Shown here in pieces: positions 25,802 to 34,703 of a DNA stretch of 49,945 nucleotides (the stretch's first letter is position 1; each line of letters opens with the position of its first letter). A program made the position numbers and the translations under genes. The notes under the pieces are model-generated. The model ran no database searches. It saw nothing but the letters and a program-made list of their open reading frames with translations, and was not told the DNA's origin. The stretch covers positions 1 to 49,945 of the forward strand of contig JAFTII010000005.1 of assembly GCA_017457005.1 (NCBI GenBank), in the 5' to 3' direction. The stretch comes from Alphaproteobacteria bacterium (GTDB taxonomy: Bacteria > Pseudomonadota > Alphaproteobacteria > RF32 > CAG-239).

Positions 25802-25972
25802 TTACATAAAATACTTTAAACGTGTTGCCGGATTAAACAGTATTTCTATCGGACATAGTAGTGTCAAAATTTTGAAAGCCACTGCATGCGCTATTGCAAA
25901 CACGATAAGTAGTAGTATTAATTTACCAATTGTGATGTCTCCATCTAAATAATTTTTAATCTTTGTTTTCAT
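25802..25972 (-). CDS. Small single-pass membrane protein (56 aa)
   Basis: An open frame too short for routine calling. It reads MKTKIKNYLDGDITIGKLIL, then a hydrophobic stretch LLIVFAIAHAVAFKILTLL, and ends ATRLKYFM. One membrane helix, positively charged ends. Support: a terminator with a minus-strand T-run follows 15 bp after its stop, and no other gene competes for the 500-bp space. Against: no good ribosome-binding site before the ATG. I do not recognise a family. Confidence 0.5.
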   Translation of the reverse strand: MKTKIKNYLDGDITIGKLILLLIVFAIAHAVAFKILTLLCPIEILFNPATRLKYFM

Positions 25973-26207
25973 GATTTTATTTGTTTTTATTGTTTTAACT
26001 TCAATTTAGCCGAACCATTACAAAGCACGATATTCTCAAAGTAATGGCAAAAAACCATAAAATATGAAAACATTTATAAAGCATCTATAATAATTCGGAT
26101 ATCAAAGTTATTATAGCATAAATTTAGGGATAATACAACAGCAAATCGCATCGCATAAACGAAATAAGTTGGTTGTTGTTCTGTACATGATTGAAATGGC
26201 ATTAAAT
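25973..26207. other. AT-rich intergenic stretch with two weak inverted repeats
   Basis: No gene is supported here. CCATTAC/GTAATGG (26015-26021 and 26041-26047) and TATAATAA/TTATTATA (26086-26093 and 26108-26115) are inverted repeats with loops of 19 and 14 bases. They could be operators for the small ORF or chance in AT-rich DNA. An open frame across 26111-26323 is the reverse of the tRNA and is not a gene. Confidence 0.3.
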
Positions 26208-26211
26208 AAAA

Positions 26212-26237
26212 AAAGCCTTGTCATTTGACAAGGCTTT
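26212..26237 (-). terminator. Terminator after tRNA-Leu
   Basis: AAAGCCTTGTC pairs with GACAAGGCTTT (11 bp, 4-base loop). On the minus strand it continues TTTTTTTATTT, directly after the 3' end of the tRNA. Confidence 0.88.
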
Positions 26238-26243
26238 ATTTGT

Positions 26244-26329
26244 TGGTAGGGGTAGTCAGACTCGAACTGACACGGCCTGAGGCCACAAGATTTTGAGTCT
26301 AGCGCGTCTACCAGTTCCGCCATACCCCC
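26244..26329 (-). tRNA. tRNA-Leu (anticodon CAA)
   Basis: 86-nt class II tRNA on the minus strand. The D-loop region GGCGGAACTGGTAGACGCGC is typical of bacterial tRNA-Leu. The anticodon loop reads CTCAAAA (anticodon CAA), followed by a variable arm with GGCCTCAGGCC and the T-arm GTTCGAGTC. CCA is encoded. The first acceptor pair appears to be G-U. A strong terminator follows at 26212-26237. Confidence 0.93.
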
Positions 26330-26390
26330 ATCAGTGTTGACATTGATAATATAATAATTTTATTTAGTCAACCCCCTTTTTGAGATTTTT

Positions 26391-26762
26391 TTATTTTTCC
26401 TCACCGTCTCCGGATAATCCTTTAGCTAAATTCATATTAATATTAATCAACACATCAAGTTTTTTAGGATCAGGATGTGCAATAATATCTACAGTACGTT
26501 GAAAAATAAAAACAGCCAAGCTCAATATGTTTCTTCTTATTTCCGGTGGCTGGGGACAATCGTCTTCTTTCATTGCTGAGGCTAAAATTGCCCATAGCTT
26601 ACGGTTTTTTTCCAATACATCGCCCAGTTCATCTTTTTTTTCTTCCCAGTGTTCTTTTACCTGATTAAGTCCGGCAGCCGTACGAATTAGGGCGCGACTT
26701 TCAAGCTCTGTTTGTCCAAGTCCGGAAACTTGTGCCTGTGAGTAGCTTTGAGAATGGTCCAT
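26391..26762 (-). CDS. flaF: Flagellar biosynthesis regulator FlaF
   Basis: Alphaproteobacterial regulator that works with FlbT on flagellin translation and export; in Caulobacter it binds flagellin. The 123 residues match the family: N-terminal YSQAQVSG and ELESRALIRTAAGL, then LEKNRKLWAILASAM, PPEIRRNILSLAVFIFQRT, and the C-terminal KLDVLININMNLAKGL. ATG at 26762 is preferred; the TTG 9 bases upstream is too close to the AAAGGA site. No flagellin, flbT or other flagellar gene is in the window, so it is an orphan here. It is divergent from the periplasmic binding-like gene. Confidence 0.92.
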   Translation of the reverse strand: MDHSQSYSQAQVSGLGQTELESRALIRTAAGLNQVKEHWEEKKDELGDVLEKNRKLWAILASAMKEDDCPQPPEIRRNILSLAVFIFQRTVDIIAHPDPKKLDVLININMNLAKGLSGDGEEK

Positions 26763-26864
26763 AAAAAACAAAATCCTTTATATAATTTTTTAACACAATT
26801 TGGTTATTATTATAATCAATTATTGTTACTCAATAGTAAATTTTATGAATTCGGGATAAATAAA

Positions 26865-27698
26865 ATGAAAAAAAATTTATTTTTATTGATACTTATTTTA
26901 GGGGTTTCGGCTATTGCCGATGCCTCTCTTGCTCAACATCTATTCCGGAGGAATCCTACATTTGCAGATGTTAGCGTAAGCGGCTGGGGAAATTATCCTC
27001 CGTTCGGATATACCATACAGAAAAAATTACATACAATGTTTCGTCCGGCACTGAACAGTATTTCTAAAAGAAAAGAAGTGTTTATAAATAAAGAATTTGC
27101 ACATCCTGATGTTAATGTCACAACCGATGCCGTCAGAAGCGGAGAATTGGATATTTTTTTAGGAGCTTATCATGAAACGGAAACTTTTGACGGAATAGAA
27201 ATAGTATATCCGGCAATGATTATAAACCCGATTACCGTATTCATGTTACCAACCAGAATTAATGAAGTTAAAAATGTGGCAGATCTGCAAAAATTAAAAG
27301 GTGTTCGTCTTCAAAATGAAATATTCAGCGATTTTGTAGAAGCTAAATTGCGGGAATTTAATGTTGAAACTGCAAAAACTTCTTATGAATTGTTTGAAAA
27401 ACTGTTTACCAAACAAGTTGATTACATTGTATTCAGTCAATATTTCGGTCTGATTGAAGCCTCAAAACTCGGATTAAGAAGCCAAATAAGTGTAGCCAAA
27501 CAAGCTCTGTGGCAAATCCCGATGTTTGTAGGAATATCAAAATTATCAAAAAACCGAGCTGTTTTAAGAAATGCTTTTACAAAATATCTTAAGAATCCGA
27601 AAAACATTGAAAAAATCAAACAGAATATGATTAATCTCGTTAATCAAGCAGAAACAAATGCTATCGGGACGGTTCCGCCAACTTTTGAGGTACAATAA
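26865..27698 (+). CDS. Periplasmic solute-binding protein-like (SBP family 3)
   Basis: 277 residues with an N-terminal signal peptide (MKKNLFLLILILGVSAIADA). The mature part follows the two-lobe pattern of family 3 binding proteins: SGWGNYPPFGY at the start, a strand with DAVRSGELDIFLGAYHET, INPITVFML, and a second-lobe segment VDYIVFSQYFGLIEA. No ABC permease or ATPase is adjacent, so it may serve an unlinked transporter or act as a sensor. The longer open frame to 26748 overlaps flaF and puts 39 residues before the signal peptide, so the ATG at 26865 (GGGA upstream) is chosen. Ligand unknown. Confidence 0.8.
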   Translation: MKKNLFLLILILGVSAIADASLAQHLFRRNPTFADVSVSGWGNYPPFGYTIQKKLHTMFRPALNSISKRKEVFINKEFAHPDVNVTTDAVRSGELDIFLGAYHETETFDGIEIVYPAMIINPITVFMLPTRINEVKNVADLQKLKGVRLQNEIFSDFVEAKLREFNVETAKTSYELFEKLFTKQVDYIVFSQYFGLIEASKLGLRSQISVAKQALWQIPMFVGISKLSKNRAVLRNAFTKYLKNPKNIEKIKQNMINLVNQAETNAIGTVPPTFEVQ

Positions 27699-27710
27699 AA
27701 ATAATACAAG

Positions 27711-27738
27711 TTGACCTTTAATGCGAATCTGTTATCAT
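27711..27738 (+). promoter_or_regulatory. Predicted promoter of the FzlA-like GST gene
   Basis: TTGACC (27711-27716), a 16-base spacer and TATCAT (27733-27738), giving a leader of about 20 bases. AAAGAGG then precedes the ATG at 27764. Confidence 0.5.
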
Positions 27739-27763
27739 ATCAGATATTTTTAAAGAGGTTTAT

Positions 27764-28429
27764 ATGGTTTTATTAGTTCATCATCCGATATCTCCTTTTG
27801 CACGAAAAATTCGCTTGCAGATGAGTGAAAAAAAAATGCTTTTTGTCTTACGCGAGGAAGAGCCGTGGAGACTGTCGGAAGATGTATATAAGCTTAATCC
27901 TTCAGGAGAGTTGCCTATCTTCTTAAATGACGGAAAAGTCATCTCCGGAAATTATGCAATATCTGAATATTTGGAAGAAATAAAAACAGATGTTCCGTTA
28001 TTATACGGTAATGCTGAAGATAAGGCAGAAATAAGACGCTTAATTGATTGGTTTGATAATAAATTTTATAAAGATGTTTATCGTAATTTGGTTTATGAAA
28101 AAGTTCATAAGCGTTTTGCGGCCGGTTTAGCTCCGGATTCAAAAATACTGAAGATAGGACTTAATAATCTTAATTATCATTTGGAATATATTGAATGGTT
28201 GCTTGAACAACGCCAATATTTGGCAACAGAAACAATTTCTTTAGCCGACCTTGCTGCTGCAGCACAAATATCGGTAGTGGACTATCTAGGCGGTATTCCT
28301 TGGGATGATTTTAAAAATGCCAAAATTTGGTATTCAAAAATCAAGTCAAGACCAGCATTTAAGGATATCCTAAAAGATAATATAAAAGGAATATTACCGG
28401 CTAAACACTATGCAAACTTAGATTTTTAG
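27764..28429 (+). CDS. GST-fold protein, FzlA-like
   Basis: 221 residues. N-terminal thioredoxin-like domain (HPISPFARKIRLQMSEKKM, LNPSGELPIF, GNYAISEYLEE) and all-helical C-terminal domain (EIRRLIDWFDNKFYKDV, LADLAAAAQISVVDYLG, WYSKIKSRPAF). The extreme C-terminus, PAKHYANLDF, is the tail typical of the alphaproteobacterial GST subgroup that, as I recall, includes Caulobacter FzlA. FzlA binds FtsZ and controls the rate of division constriction rather than acting as an enzyme. The assignment rests on remembered similarity. An ordinary glutathione transferase remains possible. Confidence 0.75.
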   Translation: MVLLVHHPISPFARKIRLQMSEKKMLFVLREEEPWRLSEDVYKLNPSGELPIFLNDGKVISGNYAISEYLEEIKTDVPLLYGNAEDKAEIRRLIDWFDNKFYKDVYRNLVYEKVHKRFAAGLAPDSKILKIGLNNLNYHLEYIEWLLEQRQYLATETISLADLAAAAQISVVDYLGGIPWDDFKNAKIWYSKIKSRPAFKDILKDNIKGILPAKHYANLDF

Positions 28430-28438
28430 GTGATGATA

Positions 28439-28864
28439 ATGAAAAATATAATAAATTTGCTATTGATATTATTTGTAATATCTTCTTGTACCTTATTCGC
28501 AAAAGGACAAGGACAAGTTGTTTTTCATTGGGAAAAACCTAATATCGGCATTGTCAAATTTTCAAAAGATCATGCTTATTGCCTATTGGAAGCAAAAGAT
28601 ATTCAATTTATTCCGGATATTCACGGGTGGTTTTATACTGAAGAAACAAAGCTTAATACTCGGGCGGATTGGAATGCGGAAAAAGGAATTTGGGCTACCT
28701 ATCTTCCTTATCCGGGCGCTCAACCCCTAATCCTTAATTCTCGTCATGATGATAGTGATATAAGTCCATCTGAATATTGTGATTGTATGGAAAGTTTGGG
28801 TTATACTCATCGCCAACACGATATTCCTGAAATTACCAATATTAATACTTTTTATCATTATTAG
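28439..28864 (+). CDS. Uncharacterised lipoprotein
   Basis: 141 residues with a lipoprotein signal: a hydrophobic core LLLILFVISSC with the lipobox Cys near residue 17, so it is probably anchored in a membrane facing the periplasm. The mature part is a short acidic domain with AYCLLEAKDIQF, HGWFYTEETK, WNAEKGIWATYLPYPGAQP and a C-terminal YCDCMESLGY. I do not recognise the family. AGGTGA lies 5 bases before the ATG at 28439; two upstream start codons (28430, 28433) lack it. It follows the FzlA-like gene by 9 bases and is probably co-transcribed. It is convergent with the efflux operon, separated by 3 bp. Confidence 0.75.
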   Translation: MKNIINLLLILFVISSCTLFAKGQGQVVFHWEKPNIGIVKFSKDHAYCLLEAKDIQFIPDIHGWFYTEETKLNTRADWNAEKGIWATYLPYPGAQPLILNSRHDDSDISPSEYCDCMESLGYTHRQHDIPEITNINTFYHY

Positions 28865-28867
28865 TTT

Positions 28868-30274
28868 TTATATAGAGGTATATCCTCCTCCGATAACTTT
28901 ATAAAAATTAATTAGATTAAGGTAAATATTTGCGTTTGCAGAAATATAATCTTTTTGGGCAGAAAGAAGATTTTGCTCAGCGGTCAGCACATCCGAGAAT
29001 TCCAGTAATCCTTGTGAATATTTTATTCTTGTTAAGTCTGCAACTTGTTGTTGGGCTTTTAGAGCTTCTACAGTTGCCAAATTACGCCGATATTCCTGCT
29101 TAATATTTTCAGCCGATGTCTTTATTTCTGATATTGCCGTTAAAATACTTGCTTTATATAATTCTATTTGTTCAGCAGTAAGAGATTTTTGTAATTCAAC
29201 ATTATTTACCAATGCTCCCCAATGAAATATCGGTAAAGATATGGCCGGAGCATAACTATACATATCGGTATTTGAATTAATAAGATGAGATAAGTGTTTG
29301 GCTTGCCACCCTAAAAAGCCACTTATACTAAGATTGGGAAACAACTGAGAAATTGCAATTCCTACTTTGGCATTCTGTGCAATAAGAGAAGCTTCGGCTA
29401 TTCGGATATCCGGACGATTACGGACAACACTCAACGGCAAATCATATAAATTGCTTAAGTCATACATAAATTTATCAGCAACAGGATTAGATGCAGGATT
29501 ATCAAGCAATGCTTGTAATTGTCCCGGCAGTTGCCCCAATAATATTGCTAAAGAATTTTGATAACTTTCTATTGTGCTTTCTAATTCCGGTATTTGCATT
29601 GCAGTAGTTTGAACCAAATATTCCGCCTGATTTAAGGCAATAGAATCAGCAAGTCCTGCTTTGTATTTATCTTTTACCAGTTCTTTTAAGTCTTGTTGCA
29701 AAGTTAAAGTATTTTTAGCTATTCGTAATTGTTCTTGGGCTTGGCGTAACTTAAAATAATTGTCAGCAATTTCAGCAGTCAGGCTTAGTTTAACGTTATC
29801 TAAATTTGCAGATGCAGACCTTAACATTGCCAATGAGCTTTCCGTTAAACGACGTCCTCCTCCCCAAATATCAAGTTCCCATGATGCGTCCAAACCTACT
29901 TGATAGTAATCTGTGCTACCTCTTATACCTTCTGCAATACTGTTTTTTGTATAATTATAGCTACCATCGGCATTTATAGTCGGTAAATTTTGAACAGAAT
30001 TTATACGTAAACTCTGACGTGATTGCCTTAACTTTTCAATGGCAATTTTTATATCGGGACTATTTTGCAATCCTCGTGCTATAAGTGTATTTAAGAAAAC
30101 ATCATTAAAATCTTTGTACCATTCTTTGTTAACTTGTTTTTCTTTACCGCTTAGTTGCAAACTGTAAGCGATATCCGTGTCCGGAAAAAATTGCGGACGT
30201 TTGTAGTCCGGACCTACCGTGCAAGAGCTTACAAAGGCAACCGTGCTTAAAAGCCATAATCTAGTTATCTTCAT
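28868..30274 (-). CDS. RND efflux outer-membrane factor (OprM/NodT family lipoprotein)
   Basis: Trimeric outer-membrane channel of the efflux pump encoded upstream. About 468 residues with a lipoprotein signal ([15 protein letters not shown], lipid-anchored Cys) and two OEP repeats of long helices and strands, each with the LAEQN/AQxxL-like helical pattern. [30 protein letters not shown] and ISLPIFHWG are family landmarks. The ATG at 30274 overlaps the end of the RND gene by 14 bases and is preceded by an unusually complete Shine-Dalgarno (30275-30286). Last gene of the MFP-RND-OMF operon. Confidence 0.93.
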   Translation of the reverse strand: MKITRLWLLSTVAFVSSCTVGPDYKRPQFFPDTDIAYSLQLSGKEKQVNKEWYKDFNDVFLNTLIARGLQNSPDIKIAIEKLRQSRQSLRINSVQNLPTINADGSYNYTKNSIAEGIRGSTDYYQVGLDASWELDIWGGGRRLTESSLAMLRSASANLDNVKLSLTAEIADNYFKLRQAQEQLRIAKNTLTLQQDLKELVKDKYKAGLADSIALNQAEYLVQTTAMQIPELESTIESYQNSLAILLGQLPGQLQALLDNPASNPVADKFMYDLSNLYDLPLSVVRNRPDIRIAEASLIAQNAKVGIAISQLFPNLSISGFLGWQAKHLSHLINSNTDMYSYAPAISLPIFHWGALVNNVELQKSLTAEQIELYKASILTAISEIKTSAENIKQEYRRNLATVEALKAQQQVADLTRIKYSQGLLEFSDVLTAEQNLLSAQKDYISANANIYLNLINFYKVIGGGYTSI

Positions 30275-33200
30275 GATCACCTCCTTGCAGAGTTTGTTTG
30301 CCGGCACTCCATTCTTTTATGGTTTCAAACAATGCAAATAATGCCGGAATAAATATAATTCCGATAAAAGTGGCAGCAATCATGCCATAAAATACTGATG
30401 TACCAATGGCGATTTGACTTGATGCTCCTGCCCCGCTGGCAATTATCATAGGAAAGACACCCAAAATAAATGTCAAAGCGGTCATAAGTACTGCGCGAAA
30501 ACGCTCGCCGGCTCCTTTTTTTGAGGCCTCTAAAATACTTGCTCCTTGTTCACGATATGACTTGGTAAATTCAACAATCAAAATTGCATTTTTAGCGGCA
30601 AGACCGATTAGCATTATCAATCCCAATTGGGCATATATACTTAATGATTGGCTCATTAAATGTAAACCTATCAAAGCTCCTAAAATTGCAAATACGGTAG
30701 AAAACATTACGGCAAATGCCAACATCCAACTTTCGTACAAAGCAACCAAAAATAAATAACAAAACAGCAAAGCCAGAGCTATCAGAAAGACGGCCACCCC
30801 AGCGGCTTCCACCTCTTGTAAACTCAGACCGGTCCAAGATATTTCATAGGTTTTAGGCAAATTTTGCTCTTGTATTTTAAGTATACTGTCTATTGCTGTT
30901 CCGGTACTCACTGCAGATGATGCCTGCGCGGTTATGGCAGCAGCGGAATATTGATTATAACGTGAAATTGTTTTAGGAGATAACGTCACTCTGACATCTG
31001 CAAAACTTTTTACTTGAATCAGACGATTATCTTTTGAACGCACATATAAATCTTGTACATTTTCAATATTTCTCCGATACGGAAAATCTGCTTGAATAAT
31101 TACTTTGTTAACCTGTCCGTTCAAAGTAATATTATTTACATAGCGAGAACCTAAATTATTAGACAATGTCGTAAACAAATCTGATACCGATAATTTGTAG
31201 CTTTCAAGTTTAGTTCTGTCTATGTCCAAATAAATATGCGGAGTATCTGCCGTAAATGTACTGAAAGCATAAGACAAATCTTCAGATTGATTTAATTTTG
31301 CTAAGAATTTATCAAGTTCACCAAACAATTCTGAGGCGGTAGTTGTTCCATCAGTTGCCAACAACTCTAATGATAATCCGTTACTTTGGCCAATTCCCGG
31401 TATTGATGGCGGAGCAAAAAAGTTAATCTCAGCGTTTCCATTATCTTTATATAAAGAAATTAACTTTTCGGTTATAGCGGCAGATGATAAATTTTTAGAT
31501 TTTCGTTCTGACCAAGGAGCAAGTCCGACCACTCCCAGCGCAACGTTTTCTCCGCCGCCGCCCAACATAGAATAACCGGCAACAGAAATAAAATATTTCA
31601 CTCCCTCCATTTTGAGAACTTCGGTAGCGACATCGCCTATAACTCTATTGGTTTGATTAATGGTTGCAATATCATTAAGCTGAATATTGGCAAAAATAAT
31701 TCCCTGATCTTCTTCCGGCAAAAAAGATGTTGCCGTAAACTTGAAGCCTAAAAACACTAAAGCAATTGTTCCTAATACCACTAATGTCGTAATCTTTAAA
31801 TTAGAAGAAAACCACCCGACTACGTGTAAATATTTTTCCTTAAAAAAGTCTATGGTATCATCAAACTTCTTAAAAAAGCCATGAGGTTTTTGAGTTGTTT
31901 GCCGGCTTAAAAAAACTGCACATAATGCCGGAGACAATGTTAAAGCATTAAAAGCTGAAAACACAACCGCAGTGGCAATAGTTACCGCAAACTGCTGATA
32001 AATCTTACCGGTTATTCCAGCCATCAGACCTACCGGAATAAAAATAGATAATAACACAAATGTGGTAGCAATTATCGCGCTTGCAATTTGTTGCATAGCT
32101 TTTTTTGATGCTTCTTTAGCATCAAGTTTTTCATACGCCATTAAATATTCAACTCTTTCCACTACAATTATGGCATCATCAACCACTAAGCCGATTGCTA
32201 AAATCATGGCAAATAAGGTTAAAATATTTATATCAAAACCAAGCAAATATATTACGGCAAAAGTTGCAATTAAAGAAACAGGAATAGTAATTAACGGAAT
32301 TAATGTGGTCTTAACTTTTTGTAAAAATATATAAGTAACCAATATCACTAAAGAGAATGTAATAACCAATGTTTCAATAATACTTTCTATAGAAGCTCTT
32401 ACAAAATCCGTAGAATCATATGCAACTTTAAATTCTATATCATCAGGAAAAGTTTTGCTTAATTTTTCTATTTCGGTTTTAACGGCAGCCATAGTCTTTA
32501 ATGAGTTAGAATTAGGGGTTTGACTTAAACCGATAATAACCGAAGGCGAGTTATCATATCTCGCATTCATCTGATAAGTATCAGCCCCTAATTCAACACG
32601 GGAAATATCTTTTAAACGGACAATTCCGCCATCCGGAGATGTAGTAATAACAATATCTTTAAAATCGTCAACTTTATTTAAAAGCCCTTTAGCACTAAGA
32701 GACAAAACTATACTACCATTATTTGCAGCAGGTGCGCTTCCGATGGTACCTATGCCGGCCTGGACATTTTGTGAGGATATTGCGTTAACAATATCATTAC
32801 TGTCAAGACCAAGTGATGACAATTTTTCAGGATTTAACCATATCCGCATTGAATATTGCGGTCCGTAAATAGATACATCACCGATACCCTTAATTCTGCT
32901 GAGTGGATTTTGAATATTGGTATAAGTAAAATTACTTAAAAATAAATCATCATAGGTATTATTAGGGGAACGTAACACCAACATTCCTAAAATATTAGAA
33001 GTCTGCGTGCTTACTTCCAATCCTTCTTTATTTACAATATCCGGCAATTGTGAGGTAACTTGTTGTAATCTGTTTTGTACCTTTACTTGTGCAATATCAG
33101 GATCAGTACCGACATCAAAAGTAATTGTCAGATTATATGATCCGTTATCATCTGATGTTGATGACATATAGAGCATATCTTCCACACCATTAATCTGATT

Positions 33201-33401
33201 TTCTATAGGAATAGCTACAGTATCTACTACAACTTCAGCGTTTGCTCCGGGATATGTGGTTTTGACCACAATTTGCGGAGGTGTTATTTGCGGATATTGC
33301 GATACAGGCAAAACCACTATTGCCAATAATCCCAGTAAAATCATAATAATTGATATTACTCCGGCAAATCGTGGCTTATCTATAAAATATTGTGAAAACA
33401 T
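30261..33401 (-). CDS. RND multidrug efflux permease (AcrB/HAE1 family)
   Basis: Inner-membrane proton-driven drug pump. The 1046 residues have the 12-helix RND layout: an N-terminal helix ([21 protein letters not shown]), a first periplasmic loop, helices 2-6 with the proton-relay [12 protein letters not shown] (AcrB D407/D408 equivalents), a second loop and a final helix set ending in [34 protein letters not shown] and [14 protein letters not shown] are HAE1 landmarks. The ATG overlaps the adaptor stop by one base (TAATG). Substrates cannot be read from sequence; no regulator gene is adjacent. Confidence 0.97.
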   Translation of the reverse strand: MFSQYFIDKPRFAGVISIIMILLGLLAIVVLPVSQYPQITPPQIVVKTTYPGANAEVVVDTVAIPIENQINGVEDMLYMSSTSDDNGSYNLTITFDVGTDPDIAQVKVQNRLQQVTSQLPDIVNKEGLEVSTQTSNILGMLVLRSPNNTYDDLFLSNFTYTNIQNPLSRIKGIGDVSIYGPQYSMRIWLNPEKLSSLGLDSNDIVNAISSQNVQAGIGTIGSAPAANNGSIVLSLSAKGLLNKVDDFKDIVITTSPDGGIVRLKDISRVELGADTYQMNARYDNSPSVIIGLSQTPNSNSLKTMAAVKTEIEKLSKTFPDDIEFKVAYDSTDFVRASIESIIETLVITFSLVILVTYIFLQKVKTTLIPLITIPVSLIATFAVIYLLGFDINILTLFAMILAIGLVVDDAIIVVERVEYLMAYEKLDAKEASKKAMQQIASAIIATTFVLLSIFIPVGLMAGITGKIYQQFAVTIATAVVFSAFNALTLSPALCAVFLSRQTTQKPHGFFKKFDDTIDFFKEKYLHVVGWFSSNLKITTLVVLGTIALVFLGFKFTATSFLPEEDQGIIFANIQLNDIATINQTNRVIGDVATEVLKMEGVKYFISVAGYSMLGGGGENVALGVVGLAPWSERKSKNLSSAAITEKLISLYKDNGNAEINFFAPPSIPGIGQSNGLSLELLATDGTTTASELFGELDKFLAKLNQSEDLSYAFSTFTADTPHIYLDIDRTKLESYKLSVSDLFTTLSNNLGSRYVNNITLNGQVNKVIIQADFPYRRNIENVQDLYVRSKDNRLIQVKSFADVRVTLSPKTISRYNQYSAAAITAQASSAVSTGTAIDSILKIQEQNLPKTYEISWTGLSLQEVEAAGVAVFLIALALLFCYLFLVALYESWMLAFAVMFSTVFAILGALIGLHLMSQSLSIYAQLGLIMLIGLAAKNAILIVEFTKSYREQGASILEASKKGAGERFRAVLMTALTFILGVFPMIIASGAGASSQIAIGTSVFYGMIAATFIGIIFIPALFALFETIKEWSAGKQTLQGGDHEDN
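30275..30286 (-). promoter_or_regulatory. Extended Shine-Dalgarno of the efflux OMF gene
   Basis: The minus strand reads AAGGAGGTGATC immediately before the ATG, the full complement of the canonical 16S rRNA 3' end. It lies inside the end of the RND coding region and may allow strong independent initiation on the overlapping OMF gene. Confidence 0.75.
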
Positions 33402-34543
33402 TATGGTTGCTCCGCAGAATTAACTTTAATCCGTACTTTATCTTTTAAGATGGAGGCACTCACTCTATCAGTAACTAAAAACTCATCGTCGGCAAATTTA
33501 TTATCTAATAAATATTCTCCTTCAGATTCACTCACAATATTAACTTCTTTCTGGCTTACTTTATTATCTTTTACCACATATATAAAAGCCCCTAAAGGAG
33601 TTAAATAAACAGAATTTTGCGGCACCCAAAATCCATCTTTAATATCTCTTTCTAATAAAACATCTACGTATCCGCCCGAAATAAGTTTCTTATCCGGATT
33701 TATAAAATCAGCATAAACAGAGATTGAGCCTGTTGATTTATCAATAGCATTGTCCGTGAATTGGAATTTACCGGAATGCTCATATTTTTTGCCGTCAGGC
33801 AATTGCAAATTTATCTTATAATCCGCTAAGATATCGCCATTTCTTGAACGAGATAAAATATTAAGATAATCTTTGTTGGTAAGAGAAAAAACTACACGAA
33901 TGGGGTTGGTTTGAACAATTGAGAATAATGCAGGAGATGCCGGTGCAACATAATTTCCGGCAGTTAAATTCACGTTACCGACAATACCGTCTATAGTTGC
34001 TTGTAAAATAGTATAATCATACATAACTTTAGCCTTATCCCTATTTGCTTCGGCAGCTTTCAGTTCTCCTAACGCACTCAAATATTTAGCTTTGGCGTTA
34101 TCTAACTCTGTTGGAGATACTGCTTTTGAGCCGGCTTTTTTTATTCGCCGATAATAAACATCTGCATTATTGAGATTTGCTTGCGCTTGGGTTACGGTTG
34201 CTTCAGCAGCGGCAAGATTTGCTTTATATTCTCTTTGATCAATCAATAACAAGTTATCGCCTACCCTAACTTGCTGGCCACCTTCTACAAGAACATCTTG
34301 AATATAACCGCTTACATTAGGTACAACCTCAACTGAATTTATAGGTGTAATATAACCGATATGTGTTGTTGTTAAAGAAGACTGCTTTGATTTGAGCGGA
34401 ATGACATTTAGTACACGTTCCGTAACGGAAACGGTTGCATTGGATGAAGATGAAAATATCGGAAATATACTTATACTGATAACTATAAAAGCGGCAATAA
34501 ATCCGGAAACGGAATATTTTCTTTTTTTTAACCACGCAAACAT
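33401..34543 (-). CDS. RND efflux periplasmic adaptor (MFP, AcrA/HlyD family)
   Basis: Bridges the RND pump and the outer-membrane channel. The 380 residues have an N-terminal membrane anchor ([18 protein letters not shown]), a biotinyl-lipoyl-like barrel ([26 protein letters not shown]), an alpha-hairpin (residues about 105-165), the second lipoyl half ([18 protein letters not shown]) and the membrane-proximal domain. There is no lipobox Cys, so it is tethered by the helix rather than a lipid. AGGAGGAAGAT precedes the ATG. First gene of the operon; the preceding 160 bp holds an inverted repeat (34598-34614). Confidence 0.95.
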   Translation of the reverse strand: MFAWLKKRKYSVSGFIAAFIVISISIFPIFSSSSNATVSVTERVLNVIPLKSKQSSLTTTHIGYITPINSVEVVPNVSGYIQDVLVEGGQQVRVGDNLLLIDQREYKANLAAAEATVTQAQANLNNADVYYRRIKKAGSKAVSPTELDNAKAKYLSALGELKAAEANRDKAKVMYDYTILQATIDGIVGNVNLTAGNYVAPASPALFSIVQTNPIRVVFSLTNKDYLNILSRSRNGDILADYKINLQLPDGKKYEHSGKFQFTDNAIDKSTGSISVYADFINPDKKLISGGYVDVLLERDIKDGFWVPQNSVYLTPLGAFIYVVKDNKVSQKEVNIVSESEGEYLLDNKFADDEFLVTDRVSASILKDKVRIKVNSAEQP

Positions 34544-34597
34544 ATCTTCCTCCTAATTTAGCACTTGAGATTTAAATAATCAGAGTGAAAAATAATT

Positions 34598-34614
34598 CAA
34601 CATACTCAATGTTG
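34598..34614. promoter_or_regulatory. Inverted repeat between the efflux operon and the glycosyltransferase gene
   Basis: CAACAT and ATGTTG with a 5-base spacer, 55 bp upstream of the adaptor ATG. It could be the operator of an unlinked TetR/MarR-type regulator of the pump. No regulator gene is nearby. Confidence 0.35.
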
Positions 34615-34631
34615 TTTATGCTTGATGATTT

Positions 34632-34661
34632 TTGCTTGGATGATTTTAAAATGTGTAGTAT
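34632..34661 (+). promoter_or_regulatory. Predicted promoter of the glycosyltransferase-thrS unit
   Basis: TTGCTT (34632-34637), an 18-base spacer and TAGTAT (34656-34661). The leader would be about 36 bases. Moderate match. Confidence 0.4.
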
Positions 34662-34703
34662 CTTAGCGTTAATTTTGTTTAACCGTTAAATAAGGACCGT
34701 AAA

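Noticed and set aside
26111..26323. Open frame beginning MAELVDALDSKSCGLRPC
   Set aside because: It is the sense-strand translation of tRNA-Leu, a well known false ORF.
30592..30837. Minus-strand 81-residue frame inside the RND gene
   Set aside because: Out-of-frame shadow of the RND coding sequence, whose conserved motifs are clear.
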